52,396 nucleotides of DNA from a candidate division FCPU426 bacterium (GTDB lineage: Bacteria > Oederibacteriota > Muellerivitia > Muellerivitales > Muellerivitaceae), in the NCBI GenBank assembly GCA_003152075.1, contig PLZG01000067.1, positions 1-52,396 of the forward strand, in the 5' to 3' direction. Positions within the stretch are counted from its first letter, which is position 1. The number at the start of each line of letters is the position of its first letter. Shown here piece after piece: positions 34,446 to 42,788 of the stretch. The position numbers and the translations under genes were made by a program. The notes beneath the pieces are model-generated. The model was not told where the DNA came from, searched no databases, and was given only the letters and a program-made list of their open reading frames with translations.

Positions 34446-35576
34446 ATGGCGACCAAAGAACTTTCCATCGCGGAAAAAGGTTTAGAAGACATTATCGCGA
34501 CCAGCACTTCAGTATGCTCCATCGAGAACGGGGTTCTGGCTTACCGCGGTTATAACATCGACGAACTGGCGGAAAAGGCCACCTTCGGCGAGGTGACTTA
34601 CCTTTTGTTTTATGGCCAATTGCCCAATCGCGCCCAGCTGGAAAAGCTTGAAAAGGAAGTGGCTGAACAGGGCAAGGTGCCCGAGGCTTCCTGGAAAATC
34701 ATCAAGCAATTTCCCCTCAACGTGCCGCCTATGGACTGGCTGAGGACAGCCGTTTCAACTCTTTCCTTCAACGACCCGGACGCCAAGGACAACAGCAACG
34801 AGGCCAATTTAAGGAAGTCCGTCCGCCTGACGGGCCAGATCCCAACCCTGGTCGCGGCCTTTGACCGCATGAGAAACAAGAAAGAAATCCTGGATCCTAA
34901 ACCGGGGAAGAGCCAGGCCTGGAACTTCCTTTACATGCTCACCGGTAAGGAACCGGACGAGGTTTCGGTGAAGACCTTTGACGTTTGCCTGATCCTGCAC
35001 GCTGACCACGAACTCAACGCCTCCACCTTTTCGGCTCGCGTGACGGCCGCCACCTTGAGCGACCTTCACTCGGCTATCACTTCGGCCATTGGCACCCTTA
35101 AGGGTTCCCTCCATGGCGGGGCCAATGAGCAGGTGATGATCATGCTGCAAAAGGTGGGCGACGCCTCCAAGGTTGAGGCTTGGATCAAGGACGCGTTAGT
35201 TCGTAAGGAAAAAATCATGGGATTCGGCCACCGCGTCTACAAGAACGGCGATCCCCGGGCTAAGCATTTAATGAAACTTTCCGAGGCCATGGGCAAGCTC
35301 AAGGGCGAGACGAAATGGTACGAGATGTCCCGCGTGATCGACTCGGTCGTTCAAAAGGAAAAGAACCTCCTGCCCAACGTGGATTTCTACTCAGCTTCTA
35401 CCTACCACTACTTGGGCATTCCCACCGACATCTTCACGCCGATATTCGCCTGCAGCCGCATCACGGGCTGGTCGGCCCACGTCTGTGAGCAGTTGGCCCA
35501 CAACCGGCTCATTCGTCCCCGCGCCGAGTATCTGGGCGCCCGCGACCAGCATTACGTTCCTATCGACAAACGCTGA
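34446..35576 (+). CDS. gltA: Citrate synthase
   Basis: First enzyme of the TCA cycle, joining oxaloacetate and acetyl-CoA. 376 residues, the short form found in Gram-positives, archaea and 2-methylcitrate synthases, lacking the N-terminal extension of E. coli GltA. Catalytic regions are visible: HADHELNASTFSAR, GSLHGGANEQVM with the catalytic His, MGFGHRVYKNGDPRA, NVDFYSAS with the catalytic Asp, and RPRAEYLG. Methylcitrate synthase activity cannot be excluded by eye. AAGGGG precedes the ATG. A terminator follows at 35639. Confidence 0.94.
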   Translation: MATKELSIAEKGLEDIIATSTSVCSIENGVLAYRGYNIDELAEKATFGEVTYLLFYGQLPNRAQLEKLEKEVAEQGKVPEASWKIIKQFPLNVPPMDWLRTAVSTLSFNDPDAKDNSNEANLRKSVRLTGQIPTLVAAFDRMRNKKEILDPKPGKSQAWNFLYMLTGKEPDEVSVKTFDVCLILHADHELNASTFSARVTAATLSDLHSAITSAIGTLKGSLHGGANEQVMIMLQKVGDASKVEAWIKDALVRKEKIMGFGHRVYKNGDPRAKHLMKLSEAMGKLKGETKWYEMSRVIDSVVQKEKNLLPNVDFYSASTYHYLGIPTDIFTPIFACSRITGWSAHVCEQLAHNRLIRPRAEYLGARDQHYVPIDKR

Positions 35577-35598
35577 AAACCTCCGGAAAAGCTCGCTT

Positions 35599-35627
35599 TT
35601 GAGTTTTTATCGGTTCTTCGTTAGAAT
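35599..35627 (+). promoter_or_regulatory. Candidate promoter between gltA and msbA
   Basis: TTGAGT (35599-35604), 17-base spacer, TAGAAT (35622-35627). The predicted start, near 35634, immediately precedes an intrinsic terminator hairpin, the same plan as before metK. Confidence 0.5.
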
Positions 35628-35638
35628 AGTTTCCCGTG

Positions 35639-35668
35639 AAGCCCGGACGGATGTCCGGGCTTTTTTAA
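35639..35668 (+). terminator. Intrinsic terminator after gltA / 5' hairpin of msbA
   Basis: AAGCCCGGAC and GTCCGGGCTT form a perfect 10-bp stem with loop GGAT, then a run of T. It ends 16 bases before the msbA start, so it terminates gltA and would also be in any transcript from the promoter at 35599. Confidence 0.85.
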
Positions 35669-35683
35669 TTTCCAAGGAAGACC

Positions 35684-37480
35684 ATGGCTGACCAATCCGG
35701 CAATTTCAAAGAATCATTCAAGCTTTACCTTAGGCTCTTAGCTTATTTAAGGGATAACAAGGGAAAAGTTACTCTCGCCCTAGTCTGCATGGTGGGCTCG
35801 GCCCTTTCCACTACCTTCGTGATGTATCAATTGAAACCTATTTACGACGGCGCCTTTCTCAAGACTGATGATCCAACTGGTACTTTTTATCACTTAGTAG
35901 CCTGGATCCTCCCAATCACGTTTATTGCGGCTCTTATCCGTTCTCTTAGCGGTTTCGGTCAGGATTATCTCAACCGATACCTGGGCCAGCGGGTGGTCCA
36001 GCGTCTTCGCAACGACCTTTACGTTCATTTCCTCAAATTGCCCATGTCTTATTTCAACGTTCAGCGCACGGGAAGCTTGGCAGCCCGCATCACCAACGAC
36101 GTGCAGGTGTTGCAGGATTCCTTGATGAACGTGGTGGGGCAAGGAACATACTCGGCTTTGATGGTGGTTGCCCTAGCCGCCTTTTTGATTTACCGAGATT
36201 GGCAATTGGCCCTCATAGCTCTCTTCGTTATTCCCGCGGTGCTTTATCCCATTTTTCGCTACGGTCGCAAGATTCGCCGTTCCTCGGGGGAAGGCCAGCA
36301 GTTCCTGGCGGACCTGAATTCCCAGCTTCACGAGACCCTGTCGGGTATAAGGGTCGTCAAGGCTTTCGGGATGGAGAACTTTGAGAAGCGGAAATTCGAG
36401 GAAACCAATAACAAGTTTTTTGGGGCCGCTATGCGGGTTAATTTGGCCTTTGCGGCTTCCTCGCCAATCGTGGAAGTCATCGCGACAACCGTTTTGTTGG
36501 GTCTCATCGCTTGGATGGGACATCGCGCGCTTTTCCAAAACAGTCTCACAGGGGGGGATTTCATTTCCTTCTTGGGCGGTACGCTTACGCTTTATCCTTA
36601 CTTGAAAAATTTCAACGGCCTTTGGGGTGGGCTTCAGCATTCCCTGGCTTCGGCGGAGAGATGCTTCGAAGTTATGGACACGGTGGACCCGATGGTGGAT
36701 GCCAAGGGTGCAATGGAGATCAAGCCTCTTCATAAAACCTTGGAATTCAAGGACGTCAGCTTTGAGTACCTGCCGGGCCATCCTATTTTGAAGAGCATTT
36801 CCTTTTCGGTGAAAAAAGGGGAAGTGCTGGCGCTGGTCGGCCCTTCGGGGGGTGGCAAAACAACCCTTGTCGATCTCATTCCCCGTTTTTACCAACCCAA
36901 ATCGGGACAAATTCTTTGGGATGGAAAGGATATCTCCCAGGTCAAACTAACCTCCTTGCGATCACATATCGGAATCGTCACCCAGGAAACCATCCTCTTC
37001 CACGATTCCATCATGAAGAACATCGCCTATGGGCGGCCTGGCGCTTCCTTTTGGGATGTTCAGGAAGCCGCCAAGGCGGCCTACGCCAAGGATTTTATCG
37101 ACAACAGCCCCAATGGCTTCAACACCTTGATCGGCGACCGGGGCATCAAGCTTTCCGGGGGCCAACGCCAGCGTCTGGCCATCGCCAGGGCCATTTTGAA
37201 AAACCCACCGGTCATGATCCTAGATGAGGCTACCTCCGCCCTGGACACGGAAAGCGAGCAGTTGGTCCAGAAGGCCCTCAATGAGTTGATGGGCCACCGT
37301 ACCACTATCGTCATCGCCCACCGGCTTTCCACGGTCCATAAGGCCCACCGGATACTCGTCATCGACAAGGGTCGAATCGTAGAGCAAGGCAAACACGGCG
37401 CCCTCTTGGCCAAGCGCGGCCTTTACGCGAAACTGTACAAGATGCAGTTCCGCTCCTCCTCCACCCCCTCCTTCGAATGA
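35684..37480 (+). CDS. msbA: MsbA-type lipid A/LPS flippase ABC exporter
   Basis: 598 residues fusing a six-helix transmembrane domain (about 20-340) to a nucleotide-binding domain. Seen: Walker A GPSGGGKTT, Q-loop TQETILF, signature LSGGQRQR, Walker B VMILDEATSALD and the switch His in IVIAHRLST. Such exporters flip lipid A-core across the inner membrane. The assignment to MsbA rests on the following LPS-core genes; other half-size exporters look similar. AAGGAAG is the ribosome-binding site. Its stop overlaps the gmhB start (ATGA). Confidence 0.88.
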   Translation: MADQSGNFKESFKLYLRLLAYLRDNKGKVTLALVCMVGSALSTTFVMYQLKPIYDGAFLKTDDPTGTFYHLVAWILPITFIAALIRSLSGFGQDYLNRYLGQRVVQRLRNDLYVHFLKLPMSYFNVQRTGSLAARITNDVQVLQDSLMNVVGQGTYSALMVVALAAFLIYRDWQLALIALFVIPAVLYPIFRYGRKIRRSSGEGQQFLADLNSQLHETLSGIRVVKAFGMENFEKRKFEETNNKFFGAAMRVNLAFAASSPIVEVIATTVLLGLIAWMGHRALFQNSLTGGDFISFLGGTLTLYPYLKNFNGLWGGLQHSLASAERCFEVMDTVDPMVDAKGAMEIKPLHKTLEFKDVSFEYLPGHPILKSISFSVKKGEVLALVGPSGGGKTTLVDLIPRFYQPKSGQILWDGKDISQVKLTSLRSHIGIVTQETILFHDSIMKNIAYGRPGASFWDVQEAAKAAYAKDFIDNSPNGFNTLIGDRGIKLSGGQRQRLAIARAILKNPPVMILDEATSALDTESEQLVQKALNELMGHRTTIVIAHRLSTVHKAHRILVIDKGRIVEQGKHGALLAKRGLYAKLYKMQFRSSSTPSFE

Positions 37481-38067
37481 AAAAGAAAGCCCCGCGAAAA
37501 CCCGCTGTTTTTTTGGATCGGGATGGCACCCTTATTCACGACGCGGACTTCTTAAGCCAGCCTTCCCAAGTGAGGCTTTTCCCGGGGAGCGCAGAGGCCC
37601 TCAAACTCTTGCGGGGAGGGGGATTCCGGCTATTCGTGGTTTCCAACCAATCCGGCGTGGCGAGGGGCTACTTTACCGAGACCTCGGTGAAAAAGGCGAA
37701 CCGGAAAATCCAAACTCTTTTGAAAGCCAAAGGGGCGCGGGTGGACCGCTTCTTTTATTGTCCCCATTACCCGCAAGGCAAAGTAAAATCGTTGGCGATT
37801 AATTGCGATTGCCGCAAACCCAATCTGGGAATGGTTAAAAAAGCCGCCCGGCTTTATCCCCTCGATTTGAAGCGAAGCTACGTGATAGGGGATAAAATAG
37901 ACGACTTGATGTTAGCTAAAAAAGCCGGTGTGGCCGCGGGGATATTGGTGAGGACAGGTAAGGGCCGGAAGAGTGAAAAACAGCTGGGACGTTTAGGGTC
38001 GGGAAGGACGGTTGTGGTTTCTGGTATCCTCCTAGCTGCCAAGTGGATCGTTGAGCAGCAATTTTGA
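37477..38067 (+). CDS. gmhB: D-glycero-D-manno-heptose 1,7-bisphosphate 7-phosphatase
   Basis: HAD-family phosphatase of 196 residues acting in ADP-heptose synthesis. The nucleophile motif is FLDRDGTLIHD, the second motif VVSNQSGVARG and the last GDKIDDLMLA. The zinc-binding loop characteristic of GmhB/HisB-N is present: CPHYP with a later CDCRKP. The start overlaps the msbA stop by four bases, so the genes are coupled. The next gene encodes the heptose kinase, consistent with the pathway order. Confidence 0.92.
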   Translation: MKKKAPRKPAVFLDRDGTLIHDADFLSQPSQVRLFPGSAEALKLLRGGGFRLFVVSNQSGVARGYFTETSVKKANRKIQTLLKAKGARVDRFFYCPHYPQGKVKSLAINCDCRKPNLGMVKKAARLYPLDLKRSYVIGDKIDDLMLAKKAGVAAGILVRTGKGRKSEKQLGRLGSGRTVVVSGILLAAKWIVEQQF

Positions 38068-38128
38068 ATGTTGAATTTTGAATTGTGGTCATTTTCACGA
38101 AGTGAAAATTCCGTAATTTAAAATTAAG
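38061..38128. repeat. Family B AT-rich repeat with inner hairpin, copy 3
   Basis: Left arm AATTTTGAATGTTG then AATTTTGAATT, identical to copy 1. The inner hairpin is ATTTTCAC-GAA-GTGAAAAT, different in sequence from copy 1 but also perfect. The right arm is AATTTAAAATTAAG. It begins within the last codons of gmhB. Confidence 0.7.
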
Positions 38129-38156
38129 CGGATGAATTCAAGTAAAGGGTGAACGT

Positions 38157-39182
38157 GTGAAGAAAGCAAATTTTCCCTCTGGTTTTATGGCTAAGAGCCA
38201 GGCGCTTTTGAAAAAATTCCCCAAAATTCGCCTGATGGTGGCAGGCGACCTGGTGGTGGACGAGGCTATTTACGGCGTTACCGAGCGCATTTCCCGGGAA
38301 GCGCCGGTCCTGATCCTTCGTTACACGCACACCGACATTCTTCCCGGCGGGGCGGCCAACGCGGTTAACAACGCCGCCGACATGGGGGCGCAGGTGTTCC
38401 CCCTGGGAGTGGTGGGGGATGACGAACAGGGTGGGAAGCTGCTGGATTATTTCAAAATGAAGAAGGTGGACAACTCCGGTATCATCACGGTCAAGGACAG
38501 GCCCACCACGGTGAAAAGCCGGATCATGGCGGGGGCCCACCACACGGCCAAACAACAGGTCATCCGGGTCGACCGCTACGAGGACAAGGACGTTTCCAAA
38601 GCGGTAGAGGCCAAACTGGTGGGCCGTATTACCGCCCTGGCCACCAAGATGGACGCCCTGCTGATCTCTGACTACGGATTGGGGGCTATGACCGAGACTG
38701 TGCGCCGGTCATTGCTTTCAGCATTCGCGGGAAAAATCATCACGGTGGATTCCCGTTACCACCTGCCTTCCTATCAGGGCGTTACACTTATTACCCCTAA
38801 CGTATCCGAAGCGGGTCCGGCGGCGGGCCTGGAAATCCGCGATGACGAAAGCCTCTTGAGGGCCGGGCAAATTTTGCAGAAAAAGCTTGAGTGCAATGTT
38901 CTCATAACTAGGGGGCCTCAAGGTATGAGCATTTTCGACGCGAAAGGTGGCATAACTCACCTTCCGGTTTATGGTATCGACCAACCGGTTGACCCGACGG
39001 GCGCGGGGGACACGGTTGCCATTACGGTTACATTATCCTTGGCGGCTGGAGCGGATTTAACTATGGCCGCTTCACTGGCAACGGTGGCGGCGGGGTTGGT
39101 GGTGGCCAAGCGGGGAACGGCCACGACGAACCCACAGGAAGTTCTAAAGGCCCTAAAGTCCGGCGGCTCATCTAATAAATAA
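38157..39182 (+). CDS. HldE kinase-domain protein (RfaE1), first copy
   Basis: PfkB/ribokinase-fold kinase of 341 residues, matching the N-terminal domain of HldE, which phosphorylates heptose 7-phosphate at C1. Seen: AGDLVVDEAIYG, the RfaE-typical ISREAPVLIL, the sugar-binding LPGGAANAVNNAADMGA and the ATP/anion-hole DPTGAGDT. It is more divergent from canonical RfaE1 than the second copy at 45565 (for example DLVVDEAI versus DVMLDVYI), so its sugar may differ. GTG start with AAAGGG upstream. Confidence 0.87.
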   Translation: MKKANFPSGFMAKSQALLKKFPKIRLMVAGDLVVDEAIYGVTERISREAPVLILRYTHTDILPGGAANAVNNAADMGAQVFPLGVVGDDEQGGKLLDYFKMKKVDNSGIITVKDRPTTVKSRIMAGAHHTAKQQVIRVDRYEDKDVSKAVEAKLVGRITALATKMDALLISDYGLGAMTETVRRSLLSAFAGKIITVDSRYHLPSYQGVTLITPNVSEAGPAAGLEIRDDESLLRAGQILQKKLECNVLITRGPQGMSIFDAKGGITHLPVYGIDQPVDPTGAGDTVAITVTLSLAAGADLTMAASLATVAAGLVVAKRGTATTNPQEVLKALKSGGSSNK

Positions 39183-39210
39183 ATCGAAAGCCTTAACCTT
39201 GGGGTTTTGA

Positions 39211-39924
39211 ATGAAGATTTCGGATTTTTATCTTAGGAACAAACGGCTATTATATTTTATTCTTTTCATGCTTTTTTCCGCAGGAAACGCCTATTACGGT
39301 TGTCTTGTTTTCGTCCGTGAGCCATCCCTTTTTTCCGATCCAATCTTTTTTACTTTGAGAATTACCTGGCTTCTTTTTTATGAAATTCTCTGTCTGGTTC
39401 TGCTTGCATTTGTTTTGCTGGATAGAGGAGAAAGTCTTTTGAACTTCGGGCTTTCTTTCAAGGTAAAAGATTTTTTACATTCCTTGACTTTATCTTTTGG
39501 GAGCCTTATCGGAATCGCTTTTTGTGCGACAATTCAGTATTTGTTTGGCCATTTTGTTTTCAAAAACCCTAATCCAAACATTGATATGCACCTCCTTAAA
39601 GCCTTCAATAATTCCCTTGGGATATTGCCTTTTTACTTGATCATTCCATTTATCTTTTTAAATCCTGTTTTTGAAGAATTGATCATGCGTTCTTTTTTTA
39701 TGACCGAGCTAAATTTTTTTATCCGTAAAGGTTTCTTGGTTGTTTTGTTGAGCGCGTTGATCCAAGCGGGATACCATCTTTATCAAGGTTGGGACATCTT
39801 TCCGATGCATTTTATTCATTTTTTCGTTTATTCTGTTTATTATCAAAAAACCAAAAGAATTACTCCTGTTGTACTATCTCATTTTTATTTTGACGCTTAT
39901 GGCATACTAAGGACGGTGTTTTAA
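39211..39924 (+). CDS. CPBP-family intramembrane metalloprotease
   Basis: 237 residues, strongly hydrophobic, about seven membrane segments. The family motif EExxxR is seen as EELIMR near residue 155. It is followed by conserved His-containing segments (YHLYQGW and LSHFYFDAYG). CPBP (CAAX/bacteriocin-processing) proteins cleave or bind membrane peptides; the substrate is unknown. The gene is AT-rich compared with the heptose genes on both sides and interrupts the kinase-cytidylyltransferase pair, so it is probably a later insertion. Confidence 0.82.
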   Translation: MKISDFYLRNKRLLYFILFMLFSAGNAYYGCLVFVREPSLFSDPIFFTLRITWLLFYEILCLVLLAFVLLDRGESLLNFGLSFKVKDFLHSLTLSFGSLIGIAFCATIQYLFGHFVFKNPNPNIDMHLLKAFNNSLGILPFYLIIPFIFLNPVFEELIMRSFFMTELNFFIRKGFLVVLLSALIQAGYHLYQGWDIFPMHFIHFFVYSVYYQKTKRITPVVLSHFYFDAYGILRTVF

Positions 39925-39961
39925 AATTCTTAGGCCAAGATGAGAATTATTTGGGAGAAAA

Positions 39962-40453
39962 ATGGCAGAAGTTATCCTAAATCATGATGAACTTTCCAAA
40001 AAGCTCGAGGCCTTGAAGGCCCAGGGGAAGAAAATTGTCTTCACCAACGGTTGTTTCGACCTGCTCCACGTGGGCCATGTTCGTTACTTGAGGGGCGCCA
40101 AAGCCCTAGGCGATGTGCTGGTTTTGGCCGTAAATTCAGATGATTCCATCCGCCGGCTGAAAGGAAAAGAGAGACCGCTTCTCCCCCTGGAGGACCGGCT
40201 GGGTATTTTATCGGCCTTTGAAATGGTGGATTTTGTCACGCCCTTTGAGGACGACACGGTGACACCCTTGCTCTTGAAACTCAAGCCTCACATCCAGGCC
40301 AAGGGCACCGACTACACGCCGGATACGGTTCCCGAAAAGGACACGGTGGCTTCCTACGGCGGTACGGTAGCCGTGGTGGGTGACCCTAAGGATCATGCTT
40401 CCAAGAATCTCATCAAGGAAATTCTCGAAAAATATGGCTCGACTGCGAAATAA
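39962..40453 (+). CDS. HldE nucleotidyltransferase-domain protein (RfaE2), first copy
   Basis: 163-residue cytidylyltransferase-fold enzyme, equivalent to the C-terminal domain of HldE, which makes ADP-heptose from ATP and heptose 1-phosphate. Motifs: FTNGCFDLLHVGHVRYL with the HxGH nucleotide site, VNSDDSIRRLKG and LLPLEDRLGILSA. GGGAG lies near the start. Together with 38157-39182 it forms a split HldE. A second equivalent lies at 47838-48320. Confidence 0.9.
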   Translation: MAEVILNHDELSKKLEALKAQGKKIVFTNGCFDLLHVGHVRYLRGAKALGDVLVLAVNSDDSIRRLKGKERPLLPLEDRLGILSAFEMVDFVTPFEDDTVTPLLLKLKPHIQAKGTDYTPDTVPEKDTVASYGGTVAVVGDPKDHASKNLIKEILEKYGSTAK

Positions 40454-40468
40454 ACTGGGAGTGAGCCT

Positions 40469-41521
40469 TTGATCGGGACTAAGACCTTGAGAAACGTGTT
40501 GATCGCGCGCACCGACAAGATCGGCGACCTTCTTTTATCCCTCCCCGTTTTCCAAACCCTCAAAAAAGCGTTCCCCTACGCCAAACTTATCGCCCTCGTA
40601 AGCCCCTACGCTCAGGAAATTGTCCAGGGCCACTCTTCAGTTGACGCGGTGGAGCTTTATGAGAAAGGGGAAAATTTCCTCCAGCTAGCCGACCGGTTCA
40701 AAAAAATGGAGATTGATGTTTTTGTCGCCCTTTATCCCCGTTTCCAACAGGCCCTGGCCGCGTGGCTGGCGGGGGTTCCTGTCCGCATTGGAACCGCCTA
40801 TCGTTGGTACAGTTTTCTTTTTACCGAAAAGATTAAGGTCCACCGTTCCGCCGCCGACCGCCACGAGGTGGAATACAATCTAGACCTCCTCAAGCCCATG
40901 GGGATCAACGCGGGCAATATAAAAATAGAATTCCCCTTAAGTGATTCGGAGAGGGCTTTCGCCAAGGACCTGCTCAAGGAAAAGGGAATCCAACCTGGCA
41001 CTCCTTACGTGGTGGTCCATCCCGGGCACAAGGGTTCGGCCTTGAATTGGAACCCGGTTCTTTATGGCCAAATCGTTGCGCACCTAAGCCAGCAAAAGGG
41101 GCTCCGGGTCGTAATTACGGCCGGGAAGGATGAGACCCCTCTTATTTCCAAAGTGACCCTGCAACACGGCTCCCTGCCCGAGGAACAAAAACCCATTCTG
41201 ATTATTGGTGAATGTGGGTTGCGCCATTTAGCGGCCATTTACGAAAGGGCGGCTTGTTTTCTTTCCGGCTCTACCGGCACCATGCACCTGGCGGCCGCTG
41301 TGGGAACCCCCACCGTCTCCCTCTTTTGCCCTATTCCGGAAACAACCCCCGTCCGATGGGGACCCTGGGGTAATGACGCCACTATTTTGATGCCGAAGAA
41401 CCTGAAGTGCCCCGACTGCTTGAGGGGTTATTGCGGAAAGCACGACCCCATGGACGCCATCACGGTGCAGGAAGTTTTCCAGGCCATGGAAAAATACATC
41501 CGGAAAGCCGCTCGTCATTGA
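40469..41521 (+). CDS. Family 9 glycosyltransferase (ADP-heptose:LPS heptosyltransferase type)
   Basis: 350-residue GT-B enzyme that adds heptose to the LPS inner core at the cytoplasmic face of the inner membrane. Seen: the N-terminal IARTDKIGDLLLSLPVFQTLKK, VVVHPGHKGSALNWNP, and the donor-site segment SGSTGTMHLAAAVGTPTVSLF with the Pro-rich following loop. A Cys-containing tail (CPDCLRGYCG) is also present. WaaC, WaaF and WaaQ cannot be separated by eye. A TTG start at 40469 is used, with CTGGGAG upstream, 15 bases after the cytidylyltransferase stop. Confidence 0.88.
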   Translation: MIGTKTLRNVLIARTDKIGDLLLSLPVFQTLKKAFPYAKLIALVSPYAQEIVQGHSSVDAVELYEKGENFLQLADRFKKMEIDVFVALYPRFQQALAAWLAGVPVRIGTAYRWYSFLFTEKIKVHRSAADRHEVEYNLDLLKPMGINAGNIKIEFPLSDSERAFAKDLLKEKGIQPGTPYVVVHPGHKGSALNWNPVLYGQIVAHLSQQKGLRVVITAGKDETPLISKVTLQHGSLPEEQKPILIIGECGLRHLAAIYERAACFLSGSTGTMHLAAAVGTPTVSLFCPIPETTPVRWGPWGNDATILMPKNLKCPDCLRGYCGKHDPMDAITVQEVFQAMEKYIRKAARH

Positions 41522-41547
41522 GACGTAGGAAGCGGGATTTGTATAAT
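41518..41547 (+). promoter_or_regulatory. Promoter of the first LysM lipoprotein gene, leaderless geometry
   Basis: TTGAGA (41518-41523), 18-base spacer, perfect TATAAT (41542-41547), then six bases (CCCCGC) to the ATG. The -35 overlaps the stop codon of the preceding gene. Confidence 0.6.
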
Positions 41548-41553
41548 CCCCGC

Positions 41554-42732
41554 ATGAAGAAATTAACTGCACCTTTAAACCTTTGCACTTTCACACTTTT
41601 CATTTTCTGTCTTTTTATCCTTCCTGGTTGCACCCTTTTGTTCGTGGAAAAGGCTCAAACCCATTACGTGGAAAACAAAGTGGACGAGGCCCCGCCCGCG
41701 AAATCCCTTTCTTCCCAAATGAAAAAGCAGGTGGTATTGAAATACAAGGCCCAGGAAGGAGACACCTTGGATTCGGTGGCCTTAATTTATTACGGGCACG
41801 CCTCAAAAACCGGGAAATTGGCCAAGGCCAACGGCTTGAAACCAGATAGCCCTTTAACTCCGGGCCGGGTTCTAAAAGTTCCTGATCCCCTCAACTTCCC
41901 CAATCCCAAAGATCTGGTTAAGAAAAAGAAAACGAAAGCCAACGAGGAAGAGGACCTAGATAAGCCACCCATCTCCCGCCTGGATACCACACCTGAAAAC
42001 ATCACGAATGTCCCAAGACCCAGGGTGAACCACGCTTTTGGACCGGGTGAAAAGCTTAGGTTTGAGGTCAGGGCTCTTTCCATGCTGGGAGGCTACGGGG
42101 TTCTGGAGGTGGGGGGTTCGGAAACCGTCAAGGGGCGTCCCTGTTATCCTTTAATTGCCAAGGCCACAACGGCGTTTCCCTTTAGCATGATTTACCAGGT
42201 GCATGATGTTCAAACCAGTTTCTTTGACGCGGTGGATTTCATCTCCTGGAAGTTCCAGAACGACGTTCTGGAAGGGAAACACAAAGCCCAGAACCTGGAA
42301 CTATACGACCAGCTTCGGCATAGGGTGGAACGGACTCGCAAGGATAAGCCCTCCGAGGAAATCGATACCGCCCCCTTTACCCAGGACATCATTTCTTGTT
42401 TCTATTATTTCCGCCTGCTACCGATGAAGGTGGGGGAAAACTATTCCATTCCGACCCAGGCCGGGGGCAAGAATTACAACTTGATCGTGGAAGTCCTCAA
42501 CAAAGAACGAATCTCCATCCCTTTTGGGACCTTCGACTGCATTCACATCAAACCCCATGTACGGTACGCGACCGTTTTTCGGAACACCGACGACATCGAC
42601 ATCTGGCTAACGGATGACGAGCGGCGCATTCCGATTTTGGTCCGAAGCGCTATTTTTATCGGCCACGTGGAGGCCACCCTTTTGGAAGCCACTTTACCCA
42701 AAATGAAAGAAACCGCCTCTGGTTCACGGTAA
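41554..42732 (+). CDS. LysM-like plus DUF3108 lipoprotein, first copy
   Basis: 392 residues. Signal peptide with lipobox LPGC (Cys26). A LysM-like segment runs from about residue 68 (YKAQEGDTLDSVALIYYG through LTPGRVLKVPDP), expected to bind peptidoglycan. After a Lys/Glu-rich linker, a DUF3108 domain begins at GPGEKLRFEVRALSMLGGYG and continues to the C-terminus. DUF3108 proteins are periplasmic with unknown function. The ATG at 41554 is chosen because it opens the signal peptide; it sits six bases after TATAAT, suggesting a leaderless mRNA. The next gene is a clear paralogue. Confidence 0.85.
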   Translation: MKKLTAPLNLCTFTLFIFCLFILPGCTLLFVEKAQTHYVENKVDEAPPAKSLSSQMKKQVVLKYKAQEGDTLDSVALIYYGHASKTGKLAKANGLKPDSPLTPGRVLKVPDPLNFPNPKDLVKKKKTKANEEEDLDKPPISRLDTTPENITNVPRPRVNHAFGPGEKLRFEVRALSMLGGYGVLEVGGSETVKGRPCYPLIAKATTAFPFSMIYQVHDVQTSFFDAVDFISWKFQNDVLEGKHKAQNLELYDQLRHRVERTRKDKPSEEIDTAPFTQDIISCFYYFRLLPMKVGENYSIPTQAGGKNYNLIVEVLNKERISIPFGTFDCIHIKPHVRYATVFRNTDDIDIWLTDDERRIPILVRSAIFIGHVEATLLEATLPKMKETASGSR

Positions 42733-42776
42733 CCTTGGTTAACCTGCTTTTTTACCTTCCCTGTAAATAATCCAAG

Positions 42777-42782
42777 TAAAAT
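42777..42782 (+). promoter_or_regulatory. -10 box of the second LysM lipoprotein gene, leaderless geometry
   Basis: TAAAAT followed by six bases (GGGCCC) and the ATG, the same spacing as in the first copy. The -35 is unclear; TTTACC at 42751-42756 gives a 20-base spacer. Confidence 0.4.
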
Positions 42783-42788
42783 GGGCCC

